A stretch of DNA of 64,000 nucleotides from Antitrichia curtipendula (taxonomy: Eukaryota; Streptophyta; Bryopsida; Hypnales; Leucodontaceae). Below, one piece after another: positions 11,190 to 23,400 of the stretch; within the stretch, counting starts at the first letter, position 1; each line of letters opens with the position of its first letter. The notes below the pieces were generated by a model, which worked only from the letters and a program-made list of their open reading frames with translations, had not been told where the DNA came from and made no database searches. The stretch is taken from contig OX579637.1 in assembly GCA_951230915.1 (NCBI GenBank), positions 15,376,001 through 15,440,000 on the forward strand, read 5' to 3'. A program made the position numbers and the translations under genes.

Positions 11190-14100
11190 TTCTATATTCT
11201 TTTGAATGGACGTGCGATTAGATTGCAATTACATATCAAATTAGTATTTGTGGGCATTTAAGTACTTGAGGGTAACTATTTGCAACTTCTACGATTTGTA
11301 TGAAGTCTCTTTCAAAATGAAATTCTATGACATTTGATGTTTGACACCATTAAAGTACAGGTTGGACCTTATTCTATATTCTTTTGAATAGACGTGCGAT
11401 TGGATTGCAATTACATATCAAATTAATATTTGTAGGCATTTAGGTACTTGAGGGTAACTATTTGCAACTTGTACGATTTGTGTGAAGTCTCTTTCAAAAT
11501 GAAATTCTATGACATTTGATGTTGGACACCATTAAAGTACAGATTGGACCTTATTCTCTATTCTTTTGAATTGACGTGCGATTGGATTGCAATTACATAT
11601 CAAATTAATATTTGTGCGCATTTAAGTACTCGAGGGTAACTATTTGCAACTTGTACGATTTGTGTGAAGTCTCTTTCAAAATGAAATTCTATGACATTTG
11701 ATGTTTGACACCATTAAAGTACAGATTGGACCTTATTCTCTATTTTTTGGAATTGACGTGCGATTGGATTGCAATTACATATCAAATTAATATTTGTGGG
11801 CATTTAGGTACTTGAGGGTAACTATTTGCAACTTGTACGATTTGTGTGAAGTCTCTTTCAAAATGAAATTCTATGACATTTGATGTTTGACACCATTAAA
11901 GTACAGATTGGACCTTATTCTCTATTCTTTGGAATTGACGTGCGATTGGATTGCAATTACATATCAAATTAATATTTGTGCGCATTTAAGTACTGGAGGG
12001 TAACTATTTGCAACTTGTAGGATTTGTGTGAAGTCTCTTTCAAAATGAAATTCTATGACATTTGAAGGTTGACACCATTAAAGTACAGATTGGACCTTAT
12101 TCTCTATTTTTTGGAATTGACGTGCGATTCGGTTGCAATTAATTATCAAATTAATATTTGTGGGCATTTAGGTACTTGAGGGTAACTATTTGCAACTTGT
12201 ACGATTTGTGTGAAGTCTCTTTCAAAATGAAATTCTATGACATTTGATGTTTGACACCATTAAAGTACAGGTTGGACCTTATTCTGTATTCTTTTGAATG
12301 GACGTGCGATTGGATTGCAATTACATATCAAATTAATATTTGTGGGCATTTAAGTACTTGAGGGTAACTATTTGCAACTTGTACGATTTGTGTGAAGTCT
12401 GTTTCAAACTGAAATTCTATGACATTTGATGTTTGACACCATTAAAGTAAAGATTGGACCTTATTTTCTATTTTTTGGAATTGACGTGCGATTGGATTGC
12501 AATTACATATCAAATTAATATTTCTGCGCATTTAGGTACTTGAGGGTAACTATTTGCAACTTGTACGATTTGTGTGAAGTCTCTTTCAAAATGAAATTCT
12601 ATGACATTTGATGTTTGACACCATTAAAGTACAGATTGGACCTTATTCTCTATTCTTTGGAATTGACGTGCGATTGGATTGCAATTACATATCAAATTAA
12701 TATTTCTGCGCATTTAAGTACTGGAGGGTAACTATTTGCAACTTGTACGATTTGTGTGAAGTTTCCTTCAAAATGAAATTCTATGACATTTGATGTTTGA
12801 CACCATTAAAGTACAGATTGGACCTTATTCTCTATTTTTTGGAATTGACGTGCGATTCGGTTGCAATTAATTATCAAATTAATATTTGTGGGCATTTAGG
12901 TACTTGAGGGTAACTATTTGCAACTTGTACGATTTGTGTGAAGTCTCTTTCAAAATGAAATTCTATGACATTTGATGTTTGACACCATTAATGTACAGGT
13001 TGGACTTACTCTATATTCTTTTGAATGGACGTGCGATTGGATTGCAATTACATATCAAATTAGTATTTGTGCGCATTTAAGTACTTGAGAGTAACTATTT
13101 GCAACTTGTACGATTTGTGTGAAGTTTCCTTCAAAATGAAATTCTATGACATTTGATGTTTGACACCATTAAAGTACAGATTGGACCTTATTCTCTATTT
13201 TTTGGAATTGACGTGCGATTCGGTTGCAATTAATTATCAAATTAATATTTGTGGGCATTTAGGTACTTGAGGGTAACTATTTGCAACTTGTAAGATTTGT
13301 GTGAAGTTTCCTTCAAAATGAAATTCTATGACATTTGATGTTGGACACCATTAAAGTACAGATTGGACCTTATTCTCTATTTTTTGGAATTGACGTGCGA
13401 TTGGATTGCAATTACATATCAAATTAATATTTGTGGGCATTGAAGTACTTGAGTGTAACTATTTGCAACTTGTACGATTTGTGTGAAGTCTGTTTCAAAA
13501 TGAAATTCTATGACATTTGATGTTTGACACCATTAATATACAGGTTGCACTTATTCTATATTCTTTTGAATGGACGTGCGATTGGATTGCAATTACATAT
13601 CAAATTAGTATTTGTGGGCATTTAAGTACTTGAGGGTAACTATTTGCAACTTCTACGATTTGTATGAAGTCTCTTTCAAAATGAAATTCTATGACATTTG
13701 ATGTTTGACACCATTAAAGTACAGGTTGGACCTTATTCTATATTCTTTTGAATAGACGTGCGATTGGATTGCAATTACATATCAAATTAATATTTGTAGG
13801 CATTTAGGTACTTGAGGGTAACTATTTGCAACTTGTACGATTTGTGTGAAGTCTCTTTCAAAATGAAATTCTATGACATTTGATGTTTGACACCATTAAA
13901 GTACAGATTGGACCTTATTCTCTATTCTTTTGAATTGACGTGCGATTGGATTGCAATTACATATCAAATTAATATTTGTGCGCATTTAAGTACTCGAGGG
14001 TAACTATTTGCAACTTGTACGATTTGTGTGAAGTCTCTTTCAAAATGAAATTCTATGACATTTGATGTTTGACACCATTAAAGTACAGATTGGACCTTAT

Positions 14101-17100
14101 TCTCTATTTTTTGGAATTGACGTGCGATTGGATTGCAATTACATATCAAATTAATATTTGTGGGCATTTAGGTACTTGAGGGTAACTATTTGCAACTTGT
14201 ACGATTTGTGTGAAGTTTCCTTCAAAATGAAATTCTATGACATTTGATGTTTGACACCATTAAAGTACAGATTGGACCTTATTCTCTATTCTTTGGAATT
14301 GACGTGCGATTGGATTGCAATTACATATCAAATTAATATTTGTGCGCATTTAAGTACTGGAGGGTAACTATTTGCAACTTGTAGGATTTGTGTGAAGTCT
14401 CTTTCAAAATGAAATTCTATGACATTTGAAGGTTGACACCATTAAAGTACAGATTGGACCTTATTCTCTATTTTTTGGAATTGACGTGCGATTCGGTTGC
14501 AATTAATTATCAAATTAATATTTGTGGGCATTTAGGTACTTGAGGGTAACTATTTGCAACTTGTAAGATTTGTGTGAAGTTTCCTTCAAAATGAAATTCT
14601 ATGACATTTGATGTTGGACACCATTAAAGTACAGATTGGACCTTATTCTCTATTTTTTGGAATTGACGTGCGATTGGATTGCAATTACATATCAAATTAA
14701 TATTTGTGGGCATTGAAGTACTTGAGTGTAACTATTTGCAACTTGTACGATTTGTGTGAAGTCTGTTTCAAAATGAAATTCTATGACATTTGATGTTTGA
14801 CACCATTAATATACAGGTTGCACTTATTCTATATTCTTTTGAATGGACGTGCGATTGGATTGCAATTACATATCAAATTAGTATTTGTGGGCATTTAAGT
14901 ACTTGAGGGTAACTATTTGCAACTTGTACGATTTGTGTGAAGTTTCCTTCAAAATGAAATTCTATGACATTTGATGTTTGACACCATTAAAGTACAGATT
15001 GGACCTTATTCTCTATTTTTTGGAATTGACGTGCGATTCGGTTGCAATTAATTATCAAATTAATATTTGTGGGCATTTAGGTACTTGAGGGTAACTATTT
15101 GCAACTTGTACGATTTGTGTGAAGTCTCTTTCAAAATGAAATTCTATGACATTTGATGTTTGACACCATTAATGTACAGGTTGGACTTACTCTATATTCT
15201 TTTGAATGGACGTGCGATTGGATTGCAATTACATATCAAATTAGTATTTGTGCGCATTTAAGTACTTGAGAGTAACTATTTGCAACTTGTACGATTTGTG
15301 TGAAGTTTCCTTCAAAATGAAATTCTATGACATTTGATGTTTGACACCATTAAAGTACAGATTGGACCTTATTCTCTATTTTTTGGAATTGACGTGCGAT
15401 TCGGTTGCAATTAATTATCAAATTAATATTTGTGGGCATTTAGGTACTTGAGGGTAACTATTTGCAACTTGTAAGATTTGTGTGAAGTTTCCTTCAAAAT
15501 GAAATTCTATGACATTTGATGTTGGACACCATTAAAGTACAGATTGGACCTTATTCTCTATTTTTTGGAATTGACGTGCGATTGGATTGCAATTACATAT
15601 CAAATTAATATTTGTGGGCATTGAAGTACTTGAGGGTAACTATTTGCAACTTGTACGATTTGTGTGAAGTCTGTTTCAAAATGAAATTCTATGACATTTG
15701 ATGTTTGACACCATTAATATACAGGTTGCACTTATTCTATATTCTTTTGAATGGACGTGCGATTGGATTGCAATTACATATCAAATTAGTATTTGTGGGC
15801 ATTTAAGTACTTGAGGGTAACTATTTGCAACTTCTACGATTTGTATGAAGTCTCTTTCAAAATGAAATTCTATGACATTTGATGTTTGACACCATTAAAG
15901 TACAGGTTGGACCTTATTCTATATTCTTTTGAGTAGACGTGCGATTGGATTGCAATTACATATCAAATTAATATTTGTAGGCATTTAGATACTTGAGGGT
16001 AACTCATTGCAACTTGTACGATTTGTGTGAAGTCTGTTTCAAAATGAAATTCTATGACATTTAATGTTTGACACCATTAATGTACAGGTTGCACTTATTC
16101 TATATTCTTTTGAATGGACGTGCGATTAGATTGCAATTACATATCAAATTAGTATTTGTGGGCATTTAAGTACTTGAGGGTAACTATTTGCAACTTCTAC
16201 GATTTGTATGAAGTCTCTTTCAAAATGAAATTCTATGACATTTGATGTTTGACACCATTAAAGTACAGGTTGGACCTTATTCTATATTCTTTTGAATAGA
16301 CGTGCGATTGGATTGCAATTACATATCAAATTAATATTTGTAGGCATTTAGGTACTTGAGGGTAACTATTTGCAACTTGTACGATTTGTGTGAAGTCTCT
16401 TTCAAAATGAAATTCTATGACATTTGATGTTTGACACCATTAAAGTACAGATTGGACCTTATTCTCTATTCTTTTGAATTGACGTGCGATTGGATTGCAA
16501 TTACATATCAAATTAATATTTGTGCGCATTTAAGTACTCGAGGGTAACTATTTGCAACTTGTACGATTTGTGTGAAGTCTCTTTCAAAATGAAATTCTAT
16601 GACATCTGATGTTTGACACCATTAAATTACAGATTGGACCTTATTCTCTATTTTTTGGAATTGACGTGCGATTGGATTGCAATTACATATCAAATTAATA
16701 TTTGTGGGCATTTAGGTACTTGAGGGTAACTATTTGCAACTTGTACGATTTGTGTGAAGTTTCCTTCAAAATGAAATTCTATGACATTTGATGTTTGACA
16801 CCATTAAAGTACAGATTGGACCTTATTCTCTATTCTTTGGAATTGACGTGCGATTGGATTGCAATTACATATCAAATTAATATTTGTGCGCATTTAAGTA
16901 CTGGAGGGTAACTATTTGCAACTTGTAGGATTTGTGTGAAGTCTCTTTCAAAATGAAATTCTATGACATTTGAAGGTTGACACCATTAAAGTACAGATTG
17001 GACCTTATTCTCTATTTTTTGGAATTGACGTGCGATTCGGTTGCAATTAATTATCAAATTAATATTTGTGGGCATTTAGGTACTTGAGGGTAACTATTTG
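11190..17100 (+). repeat. Interleaved 13-, 12- and 14-monomer HORs with a thrice-repeated 1 kb segment
   Basis: A segment of about 1 kb occurs at roughly 11190-12200, 13553-14560 and 16100-17100. Its tags are AACTTCTACG (TTCTAC at 11287, 13651, 16195) and TGAAGGTTGAC (12063, 14427, 16971), giving spacings of 2364 (13 monomers) and 2544 (14). A second segment repeats at 2181 bp (12 monomers): GAGAGTAAC at 13087 and 15268, TTGTAAGATT at 13291 and 15472, and TTCTAC at 13651 and 15832. The two periods overlap, so successive exchanges took place in different registers. Confidence 0.8.
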
Positions 17101-17640
17101 CAACTTGTACGATTTGTGTGAAGTCTGTTTCAAACTGAAATTCTATGACATTTGATGTTTGACACCATTAAAGTACAGATTGGACCTTATTTTCTATTTT
17201 TTGGAATTGACGTGCGATTGGATTGCAATTACATATCAAATTAATATTTGTGGGCATTTAGGTACTTGAGGGTAACTATTTGCAACTTGTACGATTTGTG
17301 TGAAGTTTCCTTCAAAATGAAATTCTATGACATTTGATGTTTGACACCATTAAAGTACAGATTGGACCTTATTCTCTATTCTTTGGAATTGACGTGCGAT
17401 TGGATTGCAATTACATATCAAATTAATATTTGTGCGCATTTAAGTACTGGAGGGTAACTATTTGCAACTTGTAGGATTTGTGTGAAGTCTCTTTCAAAAT
17501 GAAATTCTATGACATTTGAAGGTTGACAACATTAAAGTACAGATTGGACCTTATTCTCTATTTTTTGGAATTGACGTGCGATTCGGTTGCAATTAATTAT
17601 CAAATTAATATTTGTGGGCATTTAAGTACTTGAGGGTAAC
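16700..17640 (+). repeat. 3-monomer tandem duplication (546 bp)
   Basis: TGAAGGTTGAC at 16971 and 17517 and TTGTAGGATT near 16927 and 17473 are 546 bases apart, which is three 182-bp units. One private base separates the copies: GACAAC for GACACC at 17529. The unit includes the TACTGGAGGG variant before the marked monomer. This sits on the right edge of the third copy of the 1 kb segment. Confidence 0.75.
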
Positions 17641-17819
17641 TATTTGCAACTTGTACGATTTGTGTGAAGTCTGTTTCAATCTGAAATTCTATGACATTTG
17701 ATGTTTGACACCATTAAAGTACAGATTCGACCTTATTCTCTATTCTTTGGAATTGACGTGCGATTGGATTGCAATTACATATCAAATTAATATTTCTGCG
17801 CATTTAAGTACTGGAGGGT

Positions 17820-19540
17820 AACTATTTGCAACTTGTACGATTTGTGTGAAGTTTCCTTCAAAATGAAATTCTATGACATTTGATGTTTGACACCATTAAA
17901 GTACAGATTGGACCTTATTCTCTATTTTTTGGAATTGACGTGCGATTCGGTTGCAATTAATTATCAAATTAATATTTGTGGGCATTTAGGTACTTGAGGG
18001 TAACTATTTGCAACTTGTACGATTTGTGTGAAGTCTCTTTCAAAATGAAATTCTATGACATTTGATGTTTGACACCATTAATGTACAGGTTGGACTTACT
18101 CTATATTCTTTTGAATGGACGTGCGATTGGATTGCAATTACATATCAAATTAGTATTTGTGGGCATTTAAGTACTTGAGGGTAACTATTTGCAACTTGTA
18201 CGATTTGTGTGAAGTTTCCTTCAAAATGAAATTCTATGACATTTGATGTTTGACACCATTAAAGTAAAGATTGGACCTTATTCTCTATTTTTTGGAATTG
18301 ACGTGCGATTCGGTTGCAATTAATTATCAAATTAATATTTGTGGGCATTTAGGTACTTGAGGGTAACTATTTGCAACATGTACGATTTGTGTGAAGTCTC
18401 TTTCAAAATGAAATTCTATGACATTTGATGTTTGACACCATTAATGTACAGGTTGGACTTATTCTATATTCTTTTGAATGGACGTGCGATTGGATTGCAA
18501 TTACATATTAAATTAGTATTTGTGCGCATTTAAGTACTTGAGAGTAACTATTTGCAACTTGTACGATTTGTGTGAAGTTTCCTTCAAAATGAAATTCTAT
18601 GACATTTGATGTTTGACACCATTAAAGTACAGATTGGACCTTATTCTCTATTTTTTGGAATTGACGTGCGATTCGGTTGCAATTAATTATCAAATTAATA
18701 TTTGTGGGCATTTAGGTACTTGAGGGTAACTATTTGCAACTTGTACGATTTGTGTGAAGTCTCTTTCAAAATGAAATTCTATGACATTTGATGTTTGACA
18801 CCATTAATGTACAGGTTGGACTTACTCTATATTCTTTTGAATGGACGTGCGATTGGATTGCAATTACATATCAAATTAGTATTTGTGGGCATTTAAGTAC
18901 TTGAGGGTAACTATTTGCAACTTGTACGATTTGTGTGAAGTTTCCTTCAAAATGAAATTCTATGACATTTGATGTTTGACACCATTAAAGTAAAGATTGG
19001 ACCTTATTCTCTATTTTTTGGAATTGACGTGCGATTCGGTTGCAATTAATTATCAAATTAATATTTGTGGGCATTTAGGTACTTGAGGGTAACTATTTGC
19101 AACTTGTACGATTTGTGTGAAGTCTCTTTCAAAATGAAATTCTATGACATTTGATGTTTGACACCATTAATGTACAGCTTGGACTTATTCTATATTCTTT
19201 TGAATGGACGTGCGATTGGATTGCAATTACATATCAAATTAGTATTTGTGCGCATTTAAGTACTTGAGAGTAACTATTTGCAACTTGTACGATTTGTGTG
19301 AAGTTTCCTTCAAAATGAAATTCTATGACATTTGATGTTTGACACCATTAAAGTACAGATTGGACCTTATTCTCTATTTTTTGGAATTGACGTGCGATTC
19401 GGTTGCAATTAATTATCAAATTAATATTTGTGGGCATTTAGGTACTTGAGGGTAACTATTTGCAACTTGTACGATTTGTGTGAAGTCTCTTTCAAAATGA
19501 AATTCTATGACATTTGATGTTTGACACCATTAATGTACAG
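17820..19540 (+). repeat. 4-monomer HOR (726 bp), two copies plus part of a third
   Basis: AAAGTAAAGATTGG at 18261 and 18987 and GAGAGTAAC at 18540 and 19266 are 726 bases apart. Copies are about 17820-18545, 18546-19271 and 19272-19540. The order is A, B, A, B with CGATTCGGTTGC in the A units. Copies differ in a few bases, such as AACATGTACG near 18375 and CATATTAAATT near 18505 in copy 1, and CAGCTTGG in place of CAGGTTGG near 19176. This 4-monomer module is built into the 13-monomer HOR that follows. Confidence 0.8.
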
Positions 19541-20410
19541 CTTGGACTTATTCTATATTCTTTTGAATGGACGTGCGATTGGATTGCAATTACATATCAA
19601 ATTAATATTTGTGGGCATTTAAATACTTGAGGGTAACTATTTGGAACTTGTACGATTTGTGTGAAGTCTCTTTCAAAATGAAATTCTATGACATTTGATG
19701 TTTGACACCATTAAAGTACAGATTGGACCTTATTCTCTATTTTTTGGAATTGACGTGCGATTCGGTTGCAATTAATTATCAAATTAATATTTGTGGGCAT
19801 TTAGGTACTTGAGGGTAACTATTTGCAACTTGTAAGATTTGTGTGAAGTTTCCTTCAAAATGAAATTCTATGACATTTGATGTTGGACACCATTAAAGTA
19901 CAGATTGGACCTTATTCTCTATTTTTTGGAATTGACGTGCGATTGGATTGCAATTACATATCAAATTAATATTTGTGGGCATTGAAGTACTTGAGGGTAA
20001 CTATTTGCAACTTGTACGATTTGTATGAAGTCTGTTTCAAAATGAAATTCTATGACATTTGATGTTTGACACCATTAATATACAGGTTGCACTTATTCTA
20101 TATTCTTTTGAATGGACGTGCGATTGGATTGCAATTACATATCAAATTAATATTTGTGGGCATTTAGGTACTTGAGGGTAACTATTTGCAACTTGTACGA
20201 TTTGTGTGAAGTCTCTTTCAAAATGAAATTCTATGACATTTGTTGTTTGACACCATTAATGTACAGGTTGGACTTATTCTATATTCTTTTGAATGGACGT
20301 GCGATTGGATTGCAATTACATATCAAATTAGTATTTGTGCGCATTTAAGTACTTGAGAGTAACTATTTGCAACTTGTACGATTTGTGTGAAGTTTCCTTC
20401 AAAATGAAAT
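19541..20410 (+). repeat. Monomers linking the 4-mer and 13-mer HORs
   Basis: Five units, including one with TTGGAACTTG (about 19642), one with TTGTAAGATT and a TTGAAGTACTT end (19833-19990), and one of AATATACAGGTTGCAC type (about 20076). The unit containing 20243 has T for A in CATTTGTTG, which removes a stop codon and creates a chance open frame. The TTGTAAGATT and TTGAAGTACTT units also occur at 13.3-15.6 kb and 38.9-39.1 kb. Confidence 0.75.
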
Positions 20411-23400
20411 TCTATGACATTTGATGTTTGACACCATTAAAGTACAGATTGGACCTTATTCTCTATTTTTTGGAATTGACGTGCGATTCGGTTGCAATTA
20501 ATTATCAAATTAATATTTGTGGGCATTTAGGTACTTGAGGGTAACTATTTGCAACTTGTACGATTTGTGTGAAGTCTCTTTCAAAATGAAATTCTATGAC
20601 ATTTGATGTTTGACACCATTAAAGTACAGGTTGGACCTTATTCTGTATTCTTTTGAATGGACGTGCGATTGGATTGCAATTACATATCAAATTAATATTT
20701 GTGGGCATTTAAGTACTTGAGGGTAACTATTTGCAAGTTGTACGATTTGTGTGAAGTCTGTTTCAAACTGAAATTCTATGACATTTGATGTTTGACACCA
20801 TTAAAGTACAGATTGGACCTTATTTTCTATTTTTTGGAATTGACGTGCGATTGGATTGCAATTACATATCAAATTAATATTTCTGCGCATTTAGGTACTT
20901 GAGGGTAACTATTTGCAACTTGTACGATTTGTCTGAAGTCTCTTTCAAAATGAAATTCTATGACATTTGATGTTTGACACCATTAAAGTACAGATTGGAC
21001 CTTATTCTCTATTCTTTGGAATTGACGTGCGATTGGATTGCAATTACATATCAAATTAATATTTCTGCGCATTTAAGTACTGGAGGGTAACTATTTGCAA
21101 CTTGTACGATTTGTGTGAAGTCTCTTTCAAAATGAAATTCTATGACATTTGATATTTGACACCATTAAAGTACAGATTGGACCTTATTCTCTATTCTTTG
21201 GAATTGACGTGCGATTGGATTGCAATTAATTATCAAATTAATATTTGTGGGCATTTAGGTACTTGAGGGTAACTATTTGCAACTTGTACGATTTGTGTGA
21301 AGTCTCTTTCAAAATGAAATTCTATGACATTTGATGTTTGACACCATTAATGTACAGGTTGGACTTACTCTATATTCTTTTGAATGGACGTGCGATTGGA
21401 TTGCAATTACATATCAAATTAGTATTTGTGGGCATTTAAGTACTTGAGGGTAACTATTTGCAACTTGTACGATTTGTGTGAAGTTTCCTTCAAAATGAAA
21501 TTCTATGACATTTGATGTTTGACACCATTAAAGTAAAGATTGGACCTTATTCTCTATTTTTTGGAATTGACGTGCGATTCGGTTGCAATTAATTATCAAA
21601 TTAATATTTGTGGGCATTTAGGTACTTGAGGGTAACTATTTGCAACTTGTACGATTTGTGTGAAGTCTCTTTCAAAATGAAATTCTATGACATTTGATGT
21701 TTGACACCATTAATGTACAGGTTGGACTTATTCTATATTCTTTTGAATGGACGTGCGATTGGATTGCAATTACATATCAAATTAGTATTTGTGCGCATTT
21801 AAGTACTTGAGAGTAACTATTTGCAACTTGTACGATTTGTGTGAAGTTTCCTTCAAAATGAAATTCTATGACATTTGATGTTTGACACCATTAAAGTACA
21901 GATTGGACCTTATTCTCTATTTTTTGGAATTGACGTGCGATTCGGTTGCAATTAATTATCAAATTAATATTTGTGGGCATTTAGGTACTTGAGGGTAACT
22001 ATTTGCAACTTGTACGATTTGTGTGAAGTCTCTTTCAAAATGAAATTCTATGACATTTGATGTTTGACACCATTAATGTACAGCTTGGACTTATTCTATA
22101 TTCTTTTGAATGGACGTGCGATTGGATTGCAATTACATATCAAATTAATATTTGTGGGCATTTAAATACTTGAGGGTAACTATTTGGAACTTGTACGATT
22201 TGTGTGAAGTCTCTTTCAAAATGAAATTCTATGACATTTGATGTTTGACACCATTAAAGTACAGATTGGACCTTATTCTCTATTTTTTGGAATTGACGTG
22301 CGATTCGGTTGCAATTAATTATCAAATTAATATTTGTGGGCATTTAGGTACTTGAGGGTAACTATTTGCAACTTGTACGATTTGTGTGAAGTCTCTTTCA
22401 AAATGAAATTCTATGACATTTGATGTTTGACACCATTAATGTACAGGTTGGACTTATTCTATATTCTTTTGAATGGACGTGCGATTGGATTGCAATTACA
22501 TATCAAATTAGTATTTGTGGGCATTTAAGTACTTGAGGGTAACTATTTGCAACTTGTACGATTTGTGTGAAGTTTCCTTCAAAATGAAATTCTATGACAT
22601 TTGATGTTTGACACCATTAATGTACAGGTTGGACTTATTCTATATTCTTCTGAATGGACGTGCGATTCGATTGCAATTACATATCAAATTAGTATTTGTG
22701 GGCATTTAAGTACTTGAGGGTAACTATTTGCAACTTGTACGATTTGTGTGAAGTCTCTTTCAAACTGAAATTCTATGACATTTGATGTTTGACACCATTA
22801 AAGTACAGATTGGACCTTATTCTCTATTTTTTGGAATTGACGTGCGATTCGGTTGCAATTAATTATCAAATTAATATTTGTGGGCATTTAGGTACTTGAG
22901 GGTAACTATTTGCAACTTGTACGATTTGTGTGAAGTCTCTTTCAAAATGAAATTCTATGACATTTGATGTTTGACACCATTAAAGTACAGGTTGGACCTT
23001 ATTCTGTATTCTTTTGAATGGACGTGCGATTGGATTGCAATTACATATCAAATTAATATTTGTGGGCATTTAAGTACTTGAGGGTAACTATTTGCAAGTT
23101 GTACGATTTGTGTGAAGTCTGTTTCAAACTGAAATTCTATGACATTTGATGTTTGACACCATTAAAGTACAGATTGGACCTTATTTTCTATTTTTTGGAA
23201 TTGACGTGCGATTGGATTGCAATTACATATCAAATTAATATTTCTGCGCATTTAGGTACTTGAGGGTAACTATTTGCAACTTGTACGATTTGTCTGAAGT
23301 CTCTTTCAAAATGAAATTCTATGACATTTGATGTTTGACACCATTAAAGTACAGATTGGACCTTATTCTCTATTCTTTGGAATTGACGTGCGATTGGATT

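Noticed and set aside
20154..20348. Open frame of 64 codons on the plus strand
   Set aside because: It lies wholly inside satellite units. It exists because T replaces A at 20243, turning the TGA found at that place in most other units into TGT. It has no start context, no conservation and no known domain.
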